NCBI GenBank assembly: GCA_963719005.1
Contig: CAVRAR010000014.1
Location: 186,001-250,000 of the forward strand
Direction: 5' to 3'
Length of the DNA: 64,000 nucleotides
Source: G963675935 sp963719005
GTDB taxonomy: Bacteria; Planctomycetota; Planctomycetia; Pirellulales; Thermoguttaceae
Of the stretch, positions 8,092-17,098 are shown one piece after another. Every line of letters begins with the position of its first letter. The stretch's first letter is position 1. A program made the position numbers and the translations under genes. The notes below the pieces were generated by a model. The model worked only from the letters and a program-made list of their open reading frames with translations. It was not told the origin of the DNA and ran no database searches.

Positions 8092-8763
8092 ATGGACCCG
8101 TTTCGTCTCTGCTTGGCGCTGGGACCGGTGGCGATGTATTTGTTGCTGCTCGGCGCGGTCAATCTGTCGCGCCGTTCGTTGTTGGTCTCGGGCGTCCGCG
8201 ATGCCGCCACTCTGGCGTTGGCTGTCTCGGGACTGGTCGTCGTTGGGCCGATGGAGCTGTTCTTTCCCTTCGAGAGCGCGGTGAAGCTCGGCTTGTATGT
8301 CTGGCTGTTGCTGCTGGCGCTGTACGTGATGTGCGTAGTGTTATGGTTGCTGCTGTTGCGTCCGCGGCTGGTGATTTACAACATCTCGGCCGACAAGCTG
8401 CGTCCAATTCTGGCCGACGTGGTCGGTCAACTCGACGGCGACGCGCGTTGGGCGGGCGACGGCCTGGCAATTCCGGGATTGGGCGTGCAGTTGTACATGG
8501 ACAACTTCGCGCCGCTACGGAGCGTGTCGCTCATCTCCGCCGGCGGCAACCAGAATCACGCGGGTTGGCGACGGCTGGAGACGGGTCTCCGCGCGGCGTT
8601 GGCTCGCGAGGAGGTCGCCCGCAACCCCCGTGGCCTCAGTCTCGTCCTTGCCGGCCTGCTGTGCATCGTCGGCATCGTGCTGGCCATTGCCCACAATCCC
8701 GAGGCGGTTGCCCGCTCGCTGCTCGACGTCGCCCAGTCGTTATTGAAGATGATTCGGTTCTGA
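8092..8763 (+). CDS. Conserved hypothetical membrane protein
   Basis: A 223-residue protein with four likely transmembrane helices: residues of about 5-25, 38-58, 64-88 ('LGLYVWLLLLALYVMCVVLW') and 182-202. A soluble segment of about 90 residues lies between helices 3 and 4 ('LRPILADVVGQLDGDARWAGD'). I do not recognise a named family. It stands alone on its strand and is followed by an inverted repeat. No ribosome binding site better than AGGGAGG (8071-8077) is seen. Confidence 0.7.
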   Translation: MDPFRLCLALGPVAMYLLLLGAVNLSRRSLLVSGVRDAATLALAVSGLVVVGPMELFFPFESAVKLGLYVWLLLLALYVMCVVLWLLLLRPRLVIYNISADKLRPILADVVGQLDGDARWAGDGLAIPGLGVQLYMDNFAPLRSVSLISAGGNQNHAGWRRLETGLRAALAREEVARNPRGLSLVLAGLLCIVGIVLAIAHNPEAVARSLLDVAQSLLKMIRF

Positions 8764-8769
8764 GGGTAA

Positions 8770-8840
8770 GTCGAAAACCGAAATCCGAATGACGAGCCTG
8801 CTCTTCTTCGTCATTCGGATTTCGGATTTCGGGTTTCGAC
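8770..8840. repeat. Inverted repeat at the 3' end of the ASCH gene
   Basis: CGAAATCCGAATGACGA (left arm) and TCGTCATTCGGATTTCG (right arm) form a hairpin between two convergent genes. The right arm encodes the last ten residues and the stop codon of the minus-strand ASCH protein. Confidence 0.8.
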
Positions 8841-9149
8841 TTCTATTCCTTCCCTCGCCAGTTCAAACACGATCCGATACGCCCGATAGCCCGCGGCCAA
8901 CTGTTGCGGGTAAAGGCGGGCGATTTCTGCACGCAACAGCTCGGCGCTGGCGAAGCCGTCCGGACGGGCGTCGGCGTCGCTGAGCCGGTCGAGTTCAACC
9001 TCTTCGACCAGCGTCACGCGGACGTTGCCGACGCCGGGAATGTAGCTTCGCTGGCCGGCACGCATCCGCCGGTGCTTCCAGAGGCGGATCGTCTGCGTCT
9101 TCTCGCCGGCACGGATCGCTTGCAGGAACTTCTTCTTGAACAACAGCAT
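8811..9149 (-). CDS. ASCH domain protein
   Basis: A 112-residue protein starting 'MLLFKKKFLQAIRAGEKTQT'. The motif GEKTQTIRLWK is typical of ASCH domains, small RNA-binding beta-barrels related to PUA. An upstream in-frame start would add 15 residues without similarity. The C-terminal residues 'VETRNPKSE' are encoded by the arm of an inverted repeat. ASCH proteins are thought to act in translation or RNA modification; the specific role is unknown. Confidence 0.75.
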   Translation of the reverse strand: MLLFKKKFLQAIRAGEKTQTIRLWKHRRMRAGQRSYIPGVGNVRVTLVEEVELDRLSDADARPDGFASAELLRAEIARLYPQQLAAGYRAYRIVFELAREGIEVETRNPKSE

Positions 9150-9367
9150 TTGTGTAGTGTAACGGCTATGCCGCCGCCTGGTCAAGCGGGTCATTCCGAC
9201 GGCAACGCCTGTGCCGACTGTTCGGGCGGCACTCCGCCCTTGCCGCCGTCACCGCCGGGTTTTGCTCAGCGCTGCCGGAAAATTCGGCCGAACGGTTGTT
9301 GTAGGAGCAGCCCTCATGGATCGGCGGGCTGACTATGACGAACACTCGGTTTAGTCACGGAAGAACG

Positions 9368-11995
9368 ATGGATCGTATTCTGCGGGTTGTATCTTGGGCG
9401 ATGGCAGCGGCGGCATTCGGCCTGGCGGCGCCGCTCGGACAAGCCGCGCCCGCCGACGAGGACGGAAGAGGCATGGCGCAAGCCGCCGCGCCCCCGGCAG
9501 CGTCTTTCGAGACGCCGCCCCCGCTCCTTCTGCCGCCGCAATCGAATTCGGCCGCCACGTCGGGTGGCACTGCCGGATCCTCCAGCGGTGCTGGAAACGT
9601 TGGGGACGTCGGAAACGCGGTTGGACAAGCCAACCGTGCCACCCCCACGCCTTCGGCAGCCGCGCCGCTGGAAATGGCGTCGCCGCTGAAAATCACCGAA
9701 TCCAGCGGCGAGCGTTCCGAGCAGTTGGAGCAGGTCGCACGGCAAGCCGACCGGCAGATCCGGCACGGGTTCGACCTGGCGGGCCGCGGGGCCTACTTCG
9801 CGGCGAGGCTGGAGTTTCTCGGCGCATTAAAGCTGGTCGCCGAAGGACTCGACACCGAGCAAAAGACCGACGTTCACGGCCACGCGCTGACCGCCGCGCT
9901 GACCGCGATGAAAGAGGCCGAGGATTTTCTGCCGGGCGGATCGCGGTTGGAGGCCGACGCCAACTTGCCGCAGATCATCGCCGCCCACGCGACGCCGGTG
10001 TTGAAAACCGAAGCCGCCAACGTGACTTCGATGACGGCCTTGAAGTGCTATTTCACCTTTGCCCAGGAACAGCTTGCCGTGGCGGCGGGCCATGAAGTGG
10101 CCGGGTCGATGGCCCTGCACGCCTTGGGCAAGCTGCACGACGCCATGTCGCACAAGAAGAGCGGTCCTTTGCCGGCGGCCGAACCCAAGGCAATGGTCTA
10201 CTTCCAGGCTGCGATGTTGGCGTACCCCGAAAATTTCATGGCGGCCAACGATCTCGGCGTGCTGCTGGCGCGATGCGGCAATTATAGCGATGCCCGCACG
10301 ATGCTCGAACACAGCCTTTCGCTCTCTCCGCAGTCGGCCATGTGGCACAACTTGGCGGTCGTGTATGGCCAACTGGGTCAGACGGTGCTCGCCTGGCGGG
10401 CCGACCAGCAGGCGGCAATCCTCCAGCAGGTCGAGACTGTGCGGCGGAAGACGGCGCATGGGACGGCCAATAATTCCGTGCAATGGGTCGATTCGCAGGC
10501 GTTCGCGCAGACGTCGACCAACGCCCCCGCCATGCCCGGCGTAGCTCCGCAGCCCTGCGGGCAAGCGGCGGATCCCTCGGCCGCGCCCGATCGCTTGCCG
10601 CCTGTGCCGGCGAGCGCAAAGCCGGCGCAACGCCCCGCGACTGCCGCACAAATGTCTTCTGGGGATCGCCGGGATACCAACGATAAGCGAAGCGGTACAG
10701 CCATGAAACCGAATCTCCGTCACAACCGTGATTTCGCCGCACACGCCGCGAAGGACCAGGTGCTGGTATGGTGCCTTGTTCTGGCATCGCTGTTGGTGTT
10801 GGCCACGGCGGCGTGGCTTGCGGCTTTGGATACTGAACGAAGGGTCGCTCCAACGGGCGTGGCCACTCCGGCCGGGCTTCGCCATGCCGACGAACCGTCG
10901 ACGCGCGTTGCTTCATTGCGCCCGGAGGAGCGACACGAAATACTTCTCTGCCAGGCGCTCGGTCCCGCCGCGCCCTACGACATTTACGGCGTGGATTGCG
11001 CCGGCTGCAATTGCGGCCGGCGCTGGGAGGCGATGCGCGCGATCGAGTGGCAGGCCTATGCCCAGGGCGAGTACGTCGGCCATGCGCGGCTGGCCCACGT
11101 GCCCGAGTACCGGCTCCGCGTCGACGATCAGCTCGACATGACCTACCGGCTGACGCGCGAGGAGACCTCGACGCCCTATCGGCTCAACGTGGGCGACGAG
11201 GTCGAGGTGGAATCGTTCACCGACCACGAAATCAATCGCAGCCTGCTGATTCAGCCCGACGGTACGATCACGCTGCGATTGTTGGGCCAGGTCCACGCCA
11301 CCGGCCGCACGGTCCCGCAGCTTCGCAACGCGCTGGAAGAGGCTTACAAGAAATACTACAAGACCCCCGCCATCACCGTCACTCCGCTGAAGGTCAATAC
11401 GAAGCTGGAAGATCTGCGGGCGACGATCGACCGCCGGGCGGGCATCGGCGGCCAGAGCCAGGCGGTCCGCGTCACGCCCGAGGGCACGGTCTCGCTGCCC
11501 GCCATCGGCTCGATTCAGGCGCAGGGGCTGACGCTGACTGAACTGCAAACCGAACTGAACGAAGCGTACCGGCAGGTCGTCGACGGCATTCAGGTGATTC
11601 CGATCCTGACGCAGCGGGCGCCGCGCTTCGTGTACGTGCTCGGCGAGGTGAACAGCCCCGGCCGCTTCGAGCTGAGCGGCCCGACCACCGCGTTGCAGGC
11701 CATCGCCATGGCCGGCAGTTGGCGGGTCGGCGCGAACCTGCGTCAGATCGTGGTCTTCCGCCGCGGCGACGATTGGCGGCTGCTGGCCACGCTAATCAAT
11801 CTCGAAGGGGCCCTGTTCGGCAATCAGCCCTGCCCCAGGGGCGAGATTTGGATCGACGACTCCGACGTCATCATCGTGCCCAAGGGCAAGATCCTCATTG
11901 CCGACGACTTCATCGACCTGGTCTTCACCCGCGGCCTCTACGGCGTGTTCCCGATGATCAACTCGATCCAATTCTCGAAGCTCAGCACGCTGTAA
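9368..11995 (+). CDS. TPR-like protein fused to a polysaccharide export (SLBB) protein
   Basis: An 875-residue product with two parts. Residues 1-445 (numbered from the ATG at 9368) have a signal peptide, a low-complexity stretch and TPR-like helices ('FMAANDLGVLLARCGNYSDA', 'MWHNLAVVYGQLGQ'). From codon 446 (10703) a second Met begins 'MKPNLRHNRDFAAHAAKD', followed by a membrane anchor and a Wza-like export protein with 'YRLNVGDEVEVESF', 'LLIQPDGTITLRLLGQV' and SLBB 'YVLGEVNSPGRFELSG'. An internal signal anchor is odd. In the +1 frame a stop (TAA, 10684-10686) occurs shortly before that Met, so these may be two genes joined by one base error. Export of polysaccharide is inferred from the family. 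Confidence 0.8.
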   Translation: MDRILRVVSWAMAAAAFGLAAPLGQAAPADEDGRGMAQAAAPPAASFETPPPLLLPPQSNSAATSGGTAGSSSGAGNVGDVGNAVGQANRATPTPSAAAPLEMASPLKITESSGERSEQLEQVARQADRQIRHGFDLAGRGAYFAARLEFLGALKLVAEGLDTEQKTDVHGHALTAALTAMKEAEDFLPGGSRLEADANLPQIIAAHATPVLKTEAANVTSMTALKCYFTFAQEQLAVAAGHEVAGSMALHALGKLHDAMSHKKSGPLPAAEPKAMVYFQAAMLAYPENFMAANDLGVLLARCGNYSDARTMLEHSLSLSPQSAMWHNLAVVYGQLGQTVLAWRADQQAAILQQVETVRRKTAHGTANNSVQWVDSQAFAQTSTNAPAMPGVAPQPCGQAADPSAAPDRLPPVPASAKPAQRPATAAQMSSGDRRDTNDKRSGTAMKPNLRHNRDFAAHAAKDQVLVWCLVLASLLVLATAAWLAALDTERRVAPTGVATPAGLRHADEPSTRVASLRPEERHEILLCQALGPAAPYDIYGVDCAGCNCGRRWEAMRAIEWQAYAQGEYVGHARLAHVPEYRLRVDDQLDMTYRLTREETSTPYRLNVGDEVEVESFTDHEINRSLLIQPDGTITLRLLGQVHATGRTVPQLRNALEEAYKKYYKTPAITVTPLKVNTKLEDLRATIDRRAGIGGQSQAVRVTPEGTVSLPAIGSIQAQGLTLTELQTELNEAYRQVVDGIQVIPILTQRAPRFVYVLGEVNSPGRFELSGPTTALQAIAMAGSWRVGANLRQIVVFRRGDDWRLLATLINLEGALFGNQPCPRGEIWIDDSDVIIVPKGKILIADDFIDLVFTRGLYGVFPMINSIQFSKLSTL

Positions 11996-12887
11996 GATCC
12001 CGCTGCCGCAACGCCTCGTAGAAGAGCACGGCGGCCGTTGCCGAAACGTTCAGACTGTCGGCCGCGCCGAGCATCGGCAAGTAAACGGCCGCAATGTCGT
12101 CGCCCGTCCAGAGGGGCGAGAGTCCCGGCGCCTCGCCGCCCAGGACGATTGCCGTCGGCAGGCGATAATCGACCTTCGCGTAGTGAACGGAGCCGTCCAC
12201 GCGGGCGGCAACAATCTGGAACCGCCGCTTGCGCAGCCACGCCAAGACATCGCCGCTCGCGGCTTCACAAACCGGCATCGTGAAGATCGTCCCGAGACTT
12301 GCTCGTATCGTGTTGGGATTGAACAGATCGGTGCGTCCATCGGCCACAATGACGGCCGACACTCCGGCGGCATCGGCGCTGCGCAGCACCGCCCCGACGT
12401 TCCCCGGCTTCTCGACGCCCTCCAGCACGGCGACCAGCGGACACGCCTCAAGGCCGTGTGCCACGGCTTGTTTGCAAGCAGTGCTGGGCGACGACTCACA
12501 ATCGGCACTGCTTCTGCGAAGCAGTGGCACACCATCTGCGGGTTCCCCAAAGTCGAGTGTTTCCAGCGTCGGCCGCGGCGTTTCCGCGACGCCGAGCACG
12601 CCTTCCGCCCGCTGGCCGAACGCCAGCCGCTGGAACACCGCTTCGGCGACGTGCCAGACTTCGCCGCCGCACTGCGGCAGCATGACCAGCAAGTGCCGAG
12701 CGTCGTCGCCCTGGCAAAGCGGCTCGCAGACGAAGACTTCCAGCAGCTTCACGCCCGCGGCGATCGCGCGTCGCAACTCGCGGGTGCCGTCGATCAGGAT
12801 TCGCCCCTGCTTCTCCCGATGCCGCCGGTCGCGCAGCCGCACGGCATCCTTCACTCGCGGATTCTGCAGACTGGTGATCGATGTCAT
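11982..12887 (-). CDS. SpoU (TrmH)-family RNA 2'-O-methyltransferase
   Basis: A 301-residue protein. The N-terminal substrate-binding part begins 'MTSITSLQNPRVKDAVRLRD' with 'LIDGTRELRRAI'. The SpoU catalytic part has motif 1 'EGVEKPGNVGAVLRSADAAG', motif 2 'IVLGGEAPGLS' and motif 3 'LNVSATAAVLFYEA', forming the SAM-binding knot. Between them, residues of about 120-144 are encoded by a 77-bp palindrome in frame. Its start overlaps the end of the upstream methyltransferase gene by 4 bp (ATGA). Its end overlaps the convergent export gene by 14 bp. rRNA or tRNA is the expected substrate. Confidence 0.9.
   Translation of the reverse strand: MTSITSLQNPRVKDAVRLRDRRHREKQGRILIDGTRELRRAIAAGVKLLEVFVCEPLCQGDDARHLLVMLPQCGGEVWHVAEAVFQRLAFGQRAEGVLGVAETPRPTLETLDFGEPADGVPLLRRSSADCESSPSTACKQAVAHGLEACPLVAVLEGVEKPGNVGAVLRSADAAGVSAVIVADGRTDLFNPNTIRASLGTIFTMPVCEAASGDVLAWLRKRRFQIVAARVDGSVHYAKVDYRLPTAIVLGGEAPGLSPLWTGDDIAAVYLPMLGAADSLNVSATAAVLFYEALRQRDLTAC
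12456..12532. repeat. Palindrome inside the SpoU gene (family Q)
   Basis: GTGTGCCACGGCTTGTTTGC... (left) pairs with ...CGAAGCAGTGGCACAC (right), and each half is itself a small hairpin (GCAAGCAGTGC and GCACTGCTTC). A related copy lies at 50927-51003, outside genes. Here it is read in frame. Confidence 0.8.
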
Positions 12888-13768
12888 GGCAAGATACCGC
12901 CTGCGGTTTCGCAACGCACGCAAACGCCGCTCGGCAGCCGCCGGCCGTCGCTCGCGCGAATCGTCAATGGTTGTGCAACAGCCGCGTTCTCGCTTCCGAT
13001 CGCCTCGCTCATCATCCGTCCGAGCGATTCGGCGTCGTATCCCGGCGTGTGGCACGTCAATAGCATGAACTGCGGCCGCCCGGCTGTCAACTCCGCGCAG
13101 AGATCGAGCAGCCGAGGCAGGTGTTTCGACAGCCGCCACACTTCGCCCCGCGGCCCGTGACCGTAGCTCGGCGGATCGAGAATCAGGGCGTCGTAACGGT
13201 TGCCGCGTTTCAATTCCCGTTTGACGAACTTCAGGGCGTCTTCGGCGATCCAGCGGATCGGCGCATCGGCCAGTCCGGAAAGCTCGGCGTTTCGGCGCGC
13301 CCAAGCGATGATGTTTTTCGCCGCATCGACGTGAACGACCTCCGCCCCGGCCGCTGCCGCCGCCAACGTGCTCCCGCCGGTGTAAGCGAAGAGATTGAGG
13401 ACTCGCAGCCCCCGGAGCGCGGGCGTCTCGTGCGAAGCCCACAAGTGGCTCTGTTTTGCAATCCAGTCCCAATTCTCCGCCTGCTCCGGAAAGAGCCCCA
13501 GGTGGCCGAATTCGGTCCGCTTCAACTCGAATCGCAAAGCACCATGTGCAACGACCCACCGCTCGGGCAGCTCGCGTCGATCCGTCCATTGTCCCCGCAG
13601 CTCGTCGCGCCCCTCGAATCGGGCGTCGGCTCGCGTCCAAAGATCGGGATCAGCCCGTTCGAATGTTTCCGCCGCCGGACACGGCCGATCGAGCACGATT
13701 TCGCCAAACCGTTCCAGCCGCCGGCTGTCGCCGAAATCGAGAAGCTCGTAGTTGTCACGAGTGGACAT
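12884..13768 (-). CDS. Class I SAM-dependent methyltransferase (RlmI/RlmK-like)
   Basis: A 294-residue protein starting 'MSTRDNYELLDFGDSRRLER'. An alternative start adds six residues. The Rossmann core is at residues of about 125-240: motif I 'VLNLFAYTGGSTLAAAAAGA', 'VVHVDAAKNIIAWARRN', and catalytic motif IV 'LILDPPSYG' typical of m5C/m2G methyltransferases of the RlmI/RlmK type. The last codons overlap the SpoU gene, giving a two-gene RNA-modification operon. It follows the toxin gene of the next pair by 7 bp. Confidence 0.88.
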   Translation of the reverse strand: MSTRDNYELLDFGDSRRLERFGEIVLDRPCPAAETFERADPDLWTRADARFEGRDELRGQWTDRRELPERWVVAHGALRFELKRTEFGHLGLFPEQAENWDWIAKQSHLWASHETPALRGLRVLNLFAYTGGSTLAAAAAGAEVVHVDAAKNIIAWARRNAELSGLADAPIRWIAEDALKFVKRELKRGNRYDALILDPPSYGHGPRGEVWRLSKHLPRLLDLCAELTAGRPQFMLLTCHTPGYDAESLGRMMSEAIGSENAAVAQPLTIRASDGRRLPSGVCVRCETAGGILP

Positions 13769-13775
13769 CGGTCGC

Positions 13776-14114
13776 TCAGTCGCCAACGATTTCAGTCAGC
13801 CCTTCGACAACCCGATCCAACTCATCGGAAGAAATGTGCGCAAGCTTCTTGCCTAGCCGCAGGGTCGACAACGTGCGAATCTGACCGATTTTGACCCATG
13901 ATTGCTTGGGCAACTTCGCGCTGTGGATTTCCATGACCAAGGGAAACCCAACCCGCGGCTGTTGACTGGTAATCGCCACGGCAATCACCGTTCCCGATCT
14001 CTCATTGAACGTGTCGTAGCTGAGAACGAGCACAGGGCGCTCTCTACCTTGCTCGTGGCCGCGGGTAGGGGTCAGGTCGGCCCAGAAGATGTCGCCTCTC
14101 AGTATTCGGGCCAT
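13776..14114 (-). CDS. MazF/PemK-family toxin
   Basis: A 112-residue protein with 'RGDIFWADLTPTRGHEQG', 'RPVLVLSYD' and 'VKIGQIRTLS', which is the classical MazF pattern (sequence-specific mRNA endonuclease). It overlaps the antitoxin gene by 16 bp. It is the second of three such pairs in the window. No motif loss is visible. Confidence 0.9.
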   Translation of the reverse strand: MARILRGDIFWADLTPTRGHEQGRERPVLVLSYDTFNERSGTVIAVAITSQQPRVGFPLVMEIHSAKLPKQSWVKIGQIRTLSTLRLGKKLAHISSDELDRVVEGLTEIVGD

Positions 14115-14341
14115 TGGGCCAACTCCTCCGACATGCCCTCTTCCGCCAGACTCCTCTCGTATTCAGGATCCAGCTTCGCACACTCCTCGGCCAACCGGCG
14201 CCGCTTGAGGCGGGCAATCTTCTCCCGCACCGCCACCTGGACCGCCTGACTACGGCTGGCAAAAATCTGCTTTGCCACTAGGCGGTCCAATTCCGTCAAC
14301 ATTTCATGGTCCATCGAAACCGCCACTTTTGACACCAGCAT
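14099..14341 (-). CDS. Ribbon-helix-helix antitoxin (MazE-like)
   Basis: An 80-residue protein beginning 'MLVSKVAVSMDHEMLTELDR' with a ribbon-helix-helix start (beta strand 'KVAVSM', helices to about residue 50) and an acidic C-terminus ('EECAKLDPEYERSLAEE') for toxin binding. It precedes and overlaps the toxin gene. Autoregulation is expected; the operator would lie in the 134-bp gap to the divergent gene at 14476. Confidence 0.85.
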   Translation of the reverse strand: MLVSKVAVSMDHEMLTELDRLVAKQIFASRSQAVQVAVREKIARLKRRRLAEECAKLDPEYERSLAEEGMSEELAQWPEY

Positions 14342-14475
14342 GATTCACCTCCGGTATTACCAACAATCATACCAGACAGAGCGGACCAAGTCAAGATGCC
14401 TGTCGTACACGGTGCCTATACGCTACACTTACGCACGTTTGGCATTGGCCGAGCGTCGGTGTTGGGGGTACGGAC

Positions 14476-14898
14476 ATGGTAGACAACTTGCACGAATCTC
14501 GCGACGAAGTTGTACCCGATGCGGGACCGAAACAGCATGGCGATTGCATCCCGCGGCCACTCGTCCGTCTTATCGTCGGGTTTCTGGGTAGTTTTTTTGG
14601 TTTCCAAGTCCTTTGGATCGCGATTAGCAGCGTGACCGAACCGGATGGGCGAGATCGCGTGTTCCCAATCCTGCTTTTGCCGTCCATGATTGTATTCGGT
14701 CTGACTGCCGGGTGGGCTGCGCTCACGACAATCACTTTAGTTCGCACGGCTGCGTGGGCTGTTGCTGGGTTCGGTGCCGGATTCCTACTCGATGGGATGC
14801 TCGGCTGTTTGGATGCCGGCGAGGTTTTGGGGCCAAGTTCTCTCGTACTCGGATTGGTCTTCATTCTCATCGGGTGTCGGGAAAACCCGTTACGATAA
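14476..14898 (+). CDS. Small hypothetical membrane protein
   Basis: A 140-residue protein with a polar N-terminus of about 30 residues and then four hydrophobic helices (about 30-52, 60-85, 88-108 and 115-135). No family is recognised. It is divergent from the toxin-antitoxin pair and followed by a truncated repeat (CCCCTCACCCTCTC, about 14920). Confidence 0.6.
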   Translation: MVDNLHESRDEVVPDAGPKQHGDCIPRPLVRLIVGFLGSFFGFQVLWIAISSVTEPDGRDRVFPILLLPSMIVFGLTAGWAALTTITLVRTAAWAVAGFGAGFLLDGMLGCLDAGEVLGPSSLVLGLVFILIGCRENPLR

Positions 14899-14979
14899 GG
14901 CGCGCCAACAAGGCCCGCCCCTCACCCTCTCTCAAAGGGAGAGCGGAAATCTGCTTGGCGCAAACAGCGTTGTGACGCC

Positions 14980-16956
14980 TCACTTTCTTCGTTTCGCGGT
15001 TTTTCGGTATGGACGGTAGCCGGCAACGGGTCTCTTTCGCGCCTGGACGGCTTGTCGTTCTCGGCTCGCTGCAATCCTTGGCGGGCGCGAGGGGATCAAA
15101 CACTCTGGGCCGTCGCCGATCAGGTCGAGGCGGTCGGACTGTTCGAGCGCCTCGCGCACGTTGGCGTAGTTCTCCGGTTTGAAGAATTGCAGCAGCGCCT
15201 TTTGCAGCCGCCGCTCACGGGTGCCGCGGGGAACGTAGACCGATTCGCCCGTCATCGGATCGAGGCCCGTGTGGTACATGCACGTGGCGACGTCCATCGG
15301 GCCCGGGATGAAGTCCTGCACCTTGTCGGGCTTCAAGCCGTGCCGTTTCAGGTACAATGCCGCCTCGATCATCGCCGGCAGATCGCAGCCCGGATGGCCG
15401 GCGATGAAATACGGCACGAGAAACTCCTTCTTCCCGGCGGCACCCACCGCTTGCTGAAACTGCCGGGCGAAGGCCTCGAACGATTCGATCGGCGGCTTGT
15501 GCATTCGCTGCAACACCTCGGGATCGACGTGCTCCGGCGCGACTTTCAACAGCCCGCCGGTGTGATGCTCGGCGATTTGGCGGATGTATTCCGGGCAGCG
15601 CAGGGCCAGGTCCATGCGAATGCCCGAGGCCACCAGCGCCTGCTTCACGCCCGGCTGCCGCCGTGCGGCGTCGAGCAGATGCAGAAGCGGACCATGATCG
15701 GTGGCCAGTCGCGGGCAAATGGTCGGGTGCAGGCAGCTTTGCCGCCGGCATTTTTCGCGAGCCTCGGGCTGTGAGCAATTCATCGCGTACATATTGGCCG
15801 TCGGCCCGCCGAGATCGCTCAGCGTGCCCGAGAAATCGGGCTCCCGGCTCATTCGCTCGATTTCGGCCAGTATCGACGCCTCGCTGCGGCTCTGGATGAT
15901 GCGGCCCTCGTGAACCGTGATCGAGCAGAACGCACAGCCGCCGAAGCAGCCCCGCATGATCTGAATCGAGTCCTTCACGACCTCGAACGCCGGAATCCGC
16001 CGCCGGCCGTAGCTCGGGTGCGGCCGCCGCGTAAACGGCAAGCCGTAAATCCGGTCGATCTCTTCTTGCGTCAGCGGCCACGCCGGCGGGTTGACCACCA
16101 CCGCTTCGCGCCCATGACGCTGCACCAGCCGCCGGGCGTTGTACGGGTTCGTCTCTTCGTGGATCGTCCGCGTCATGGCGGCGAATGCGGTCTTGTCGGC
16201 CGAGACCTGCTCGAAGCTCGGAAGGAGAATGGAATGCTGAATGAAAGAATCATCCTCCGCATCGACTTGCCGAGTCTTGCATTCATCATTCATCATTCCG
16301 CATTCATCATTCACCTCGCTCGCTCCCAACCGATACGCCACCCCGCGGAGGTCGCGCAGCTCGCGCACCGACTGCCCTGCCGCTAACCGCCGGACGATTT
16401 CCACCAGCGGTCGCTCGCCCATGCCGAAGACCACCAGATCGGGCTTCGCATCGAGCAGGATCGAGCGGCGGACCTTGTCGCTCCAATAGTCGTAATGGGC
16501 CAGACGCCGCAGGCTGGCCTCGACGCCGCCGGCGATAATCGGCACTCCCTTGTACGCCTCGCGCGCCCGCTGGCAGTAGGCCGACGTGGCCCGATCCGGC
16601 CGCCGGCCGATTTCTCCGCCGGGGCTGTAGGCATCGTCGTTGCGAACCTTGCGGTTGGCCGTGTAGTGGTTCAACATCGAGTCCATGTTGCCCGCGCTGA
16701 CGGCGAAGCAGAGCCGCGGCCGGCCGAAGGTCCGCCAGGCGTCGCACGAATGCCAGTCGGGCTGGCTCAAAATGGCCACGCGAAACCCCTCGTCCTCCAA
16801 CACTCGACCCAACAGCGCCATGGCGAAGCTCGGATGATCGACGTAAGCGTCGCCGGTGACGAAGACCACGTCCACGGCGTCCCACCCGCGCGCGGCAACC
16901 TCGGCCGGCGTCATCGGCAAGAACAGGCTGGGCGACAAATGGCAAGTTGCGGACAT
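14980..16956 (-). CDS. ygiQ: YgiQ-family radical SAM protein
   Basis: A 658-residue product. The ATG at 16956 ('MSATCHLSPSLFLPMTPAEV') is chosen because longer frames run into a repeat; the ATG at 16965 is an alternative. Features are the N-terminal 'VDVVFVTGDAYVDHPSFA', the 'IIAGGVEASLRRLAHYDYWS' segment, the radical SAM cluster CFGGCAFC (C-x3-C-x2-C) and 'YFIAGHPGCDLPAMI'. About 35 residues near position 215 ('NDECGMMNDECKTR...') come from an AT-rich repeat inserted in frame, absent from the family core. The reaction of YgiQ is not established. The C-terminus is basic (RPYRKTAKRRK). Confidence 0.88.
   Translation of the reverse strand: MSATCHLSPSLFLPMTPAEVAARGWDAVDVVFVTGDAYVDHPSFAMALLGRVLEDEGFRVAILSQPDWHSCDAWRTFGRPRLCFAVSAGNMDSMLNHYTANRKVRNDDAYSPGGEIGRRPDRATSAYCQRAREAYKGVPIIAGGVEASLRRLAHYDYWSDKVRRSILLDAKPDLVVFGMGERPLVEIVRRLAAGQSVRELRDLRGVAYRLGASEVNDECGMMNDECKTRQVDAEDDSFIQHSILLPSFEQVSADKTAFAAMTRTIHEETNPYNARRLVQRHGREAVVVNPPAWPLTQEEIDRIYGLPFTRRPHPSYGRRRIPAFEVVKDSIQIMRGCFGGCAFCSITVHEGRIIQSRSEASILAEIERMSREPDFSGTLSDLGGPTANMYAMNCSQPEAREKCRRQSCLHPTICPRLATDHGPLLHLLDAARRQPGVKQALVASGIRMDLALRCPEYIRQIAEHHTGGLLKVAPEHVDPEVLQRMHKPPIESFEAFARQFQQAVGAAGKKEFLVPYFIAGHPGCDLPAMIEAALYLKRHGLKPDKVQDFIPGPMDVATCMYHTGLDPMTGESVYVPRGTRERRLQKALLQFFKPENYANVREALEQSDRLDLIGDGPECLIPSRPPRIAASRERQAVQARKRPVAGYRPYRKTAKRRK
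16217..16325. repeat. In-frame ATTCATC repeat inside the radical SAM gene
   Basis: Degenerate GAATGATGAATG-type units occur as an imperfect inverted pair on either side of a short spacer. They are translated in frame within the radical SAM protein. Related text (AATTGAAGAATGCAAA) is found at 18131-18183. Confidence 0.65.
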
Positions 16957-17009
16957 AGACCCCATTGTACGCCACATCCGGTGGTCTGTCAGGCCGCAAG
17001 GGAATGGAA

Positions 17010-17082
17010 GGGGACGGAGGAGGTTGTCGGGGAAACGTTTTCCATTTTGCAAAACTCAGTTCCGACAACCTCCTCCGTCCCC
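17010..17082. repeat. Palindrome, family B
   Basis: GGGGACGGAGGAGGTTGTCG (17010-17030, 21-base arm) and its exact reverse complement (17062-17082) lie between two divergent genes. Confidence 0.85.
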
Positions 17083-17098
17083 CTCCCGCCGCCTGCCG

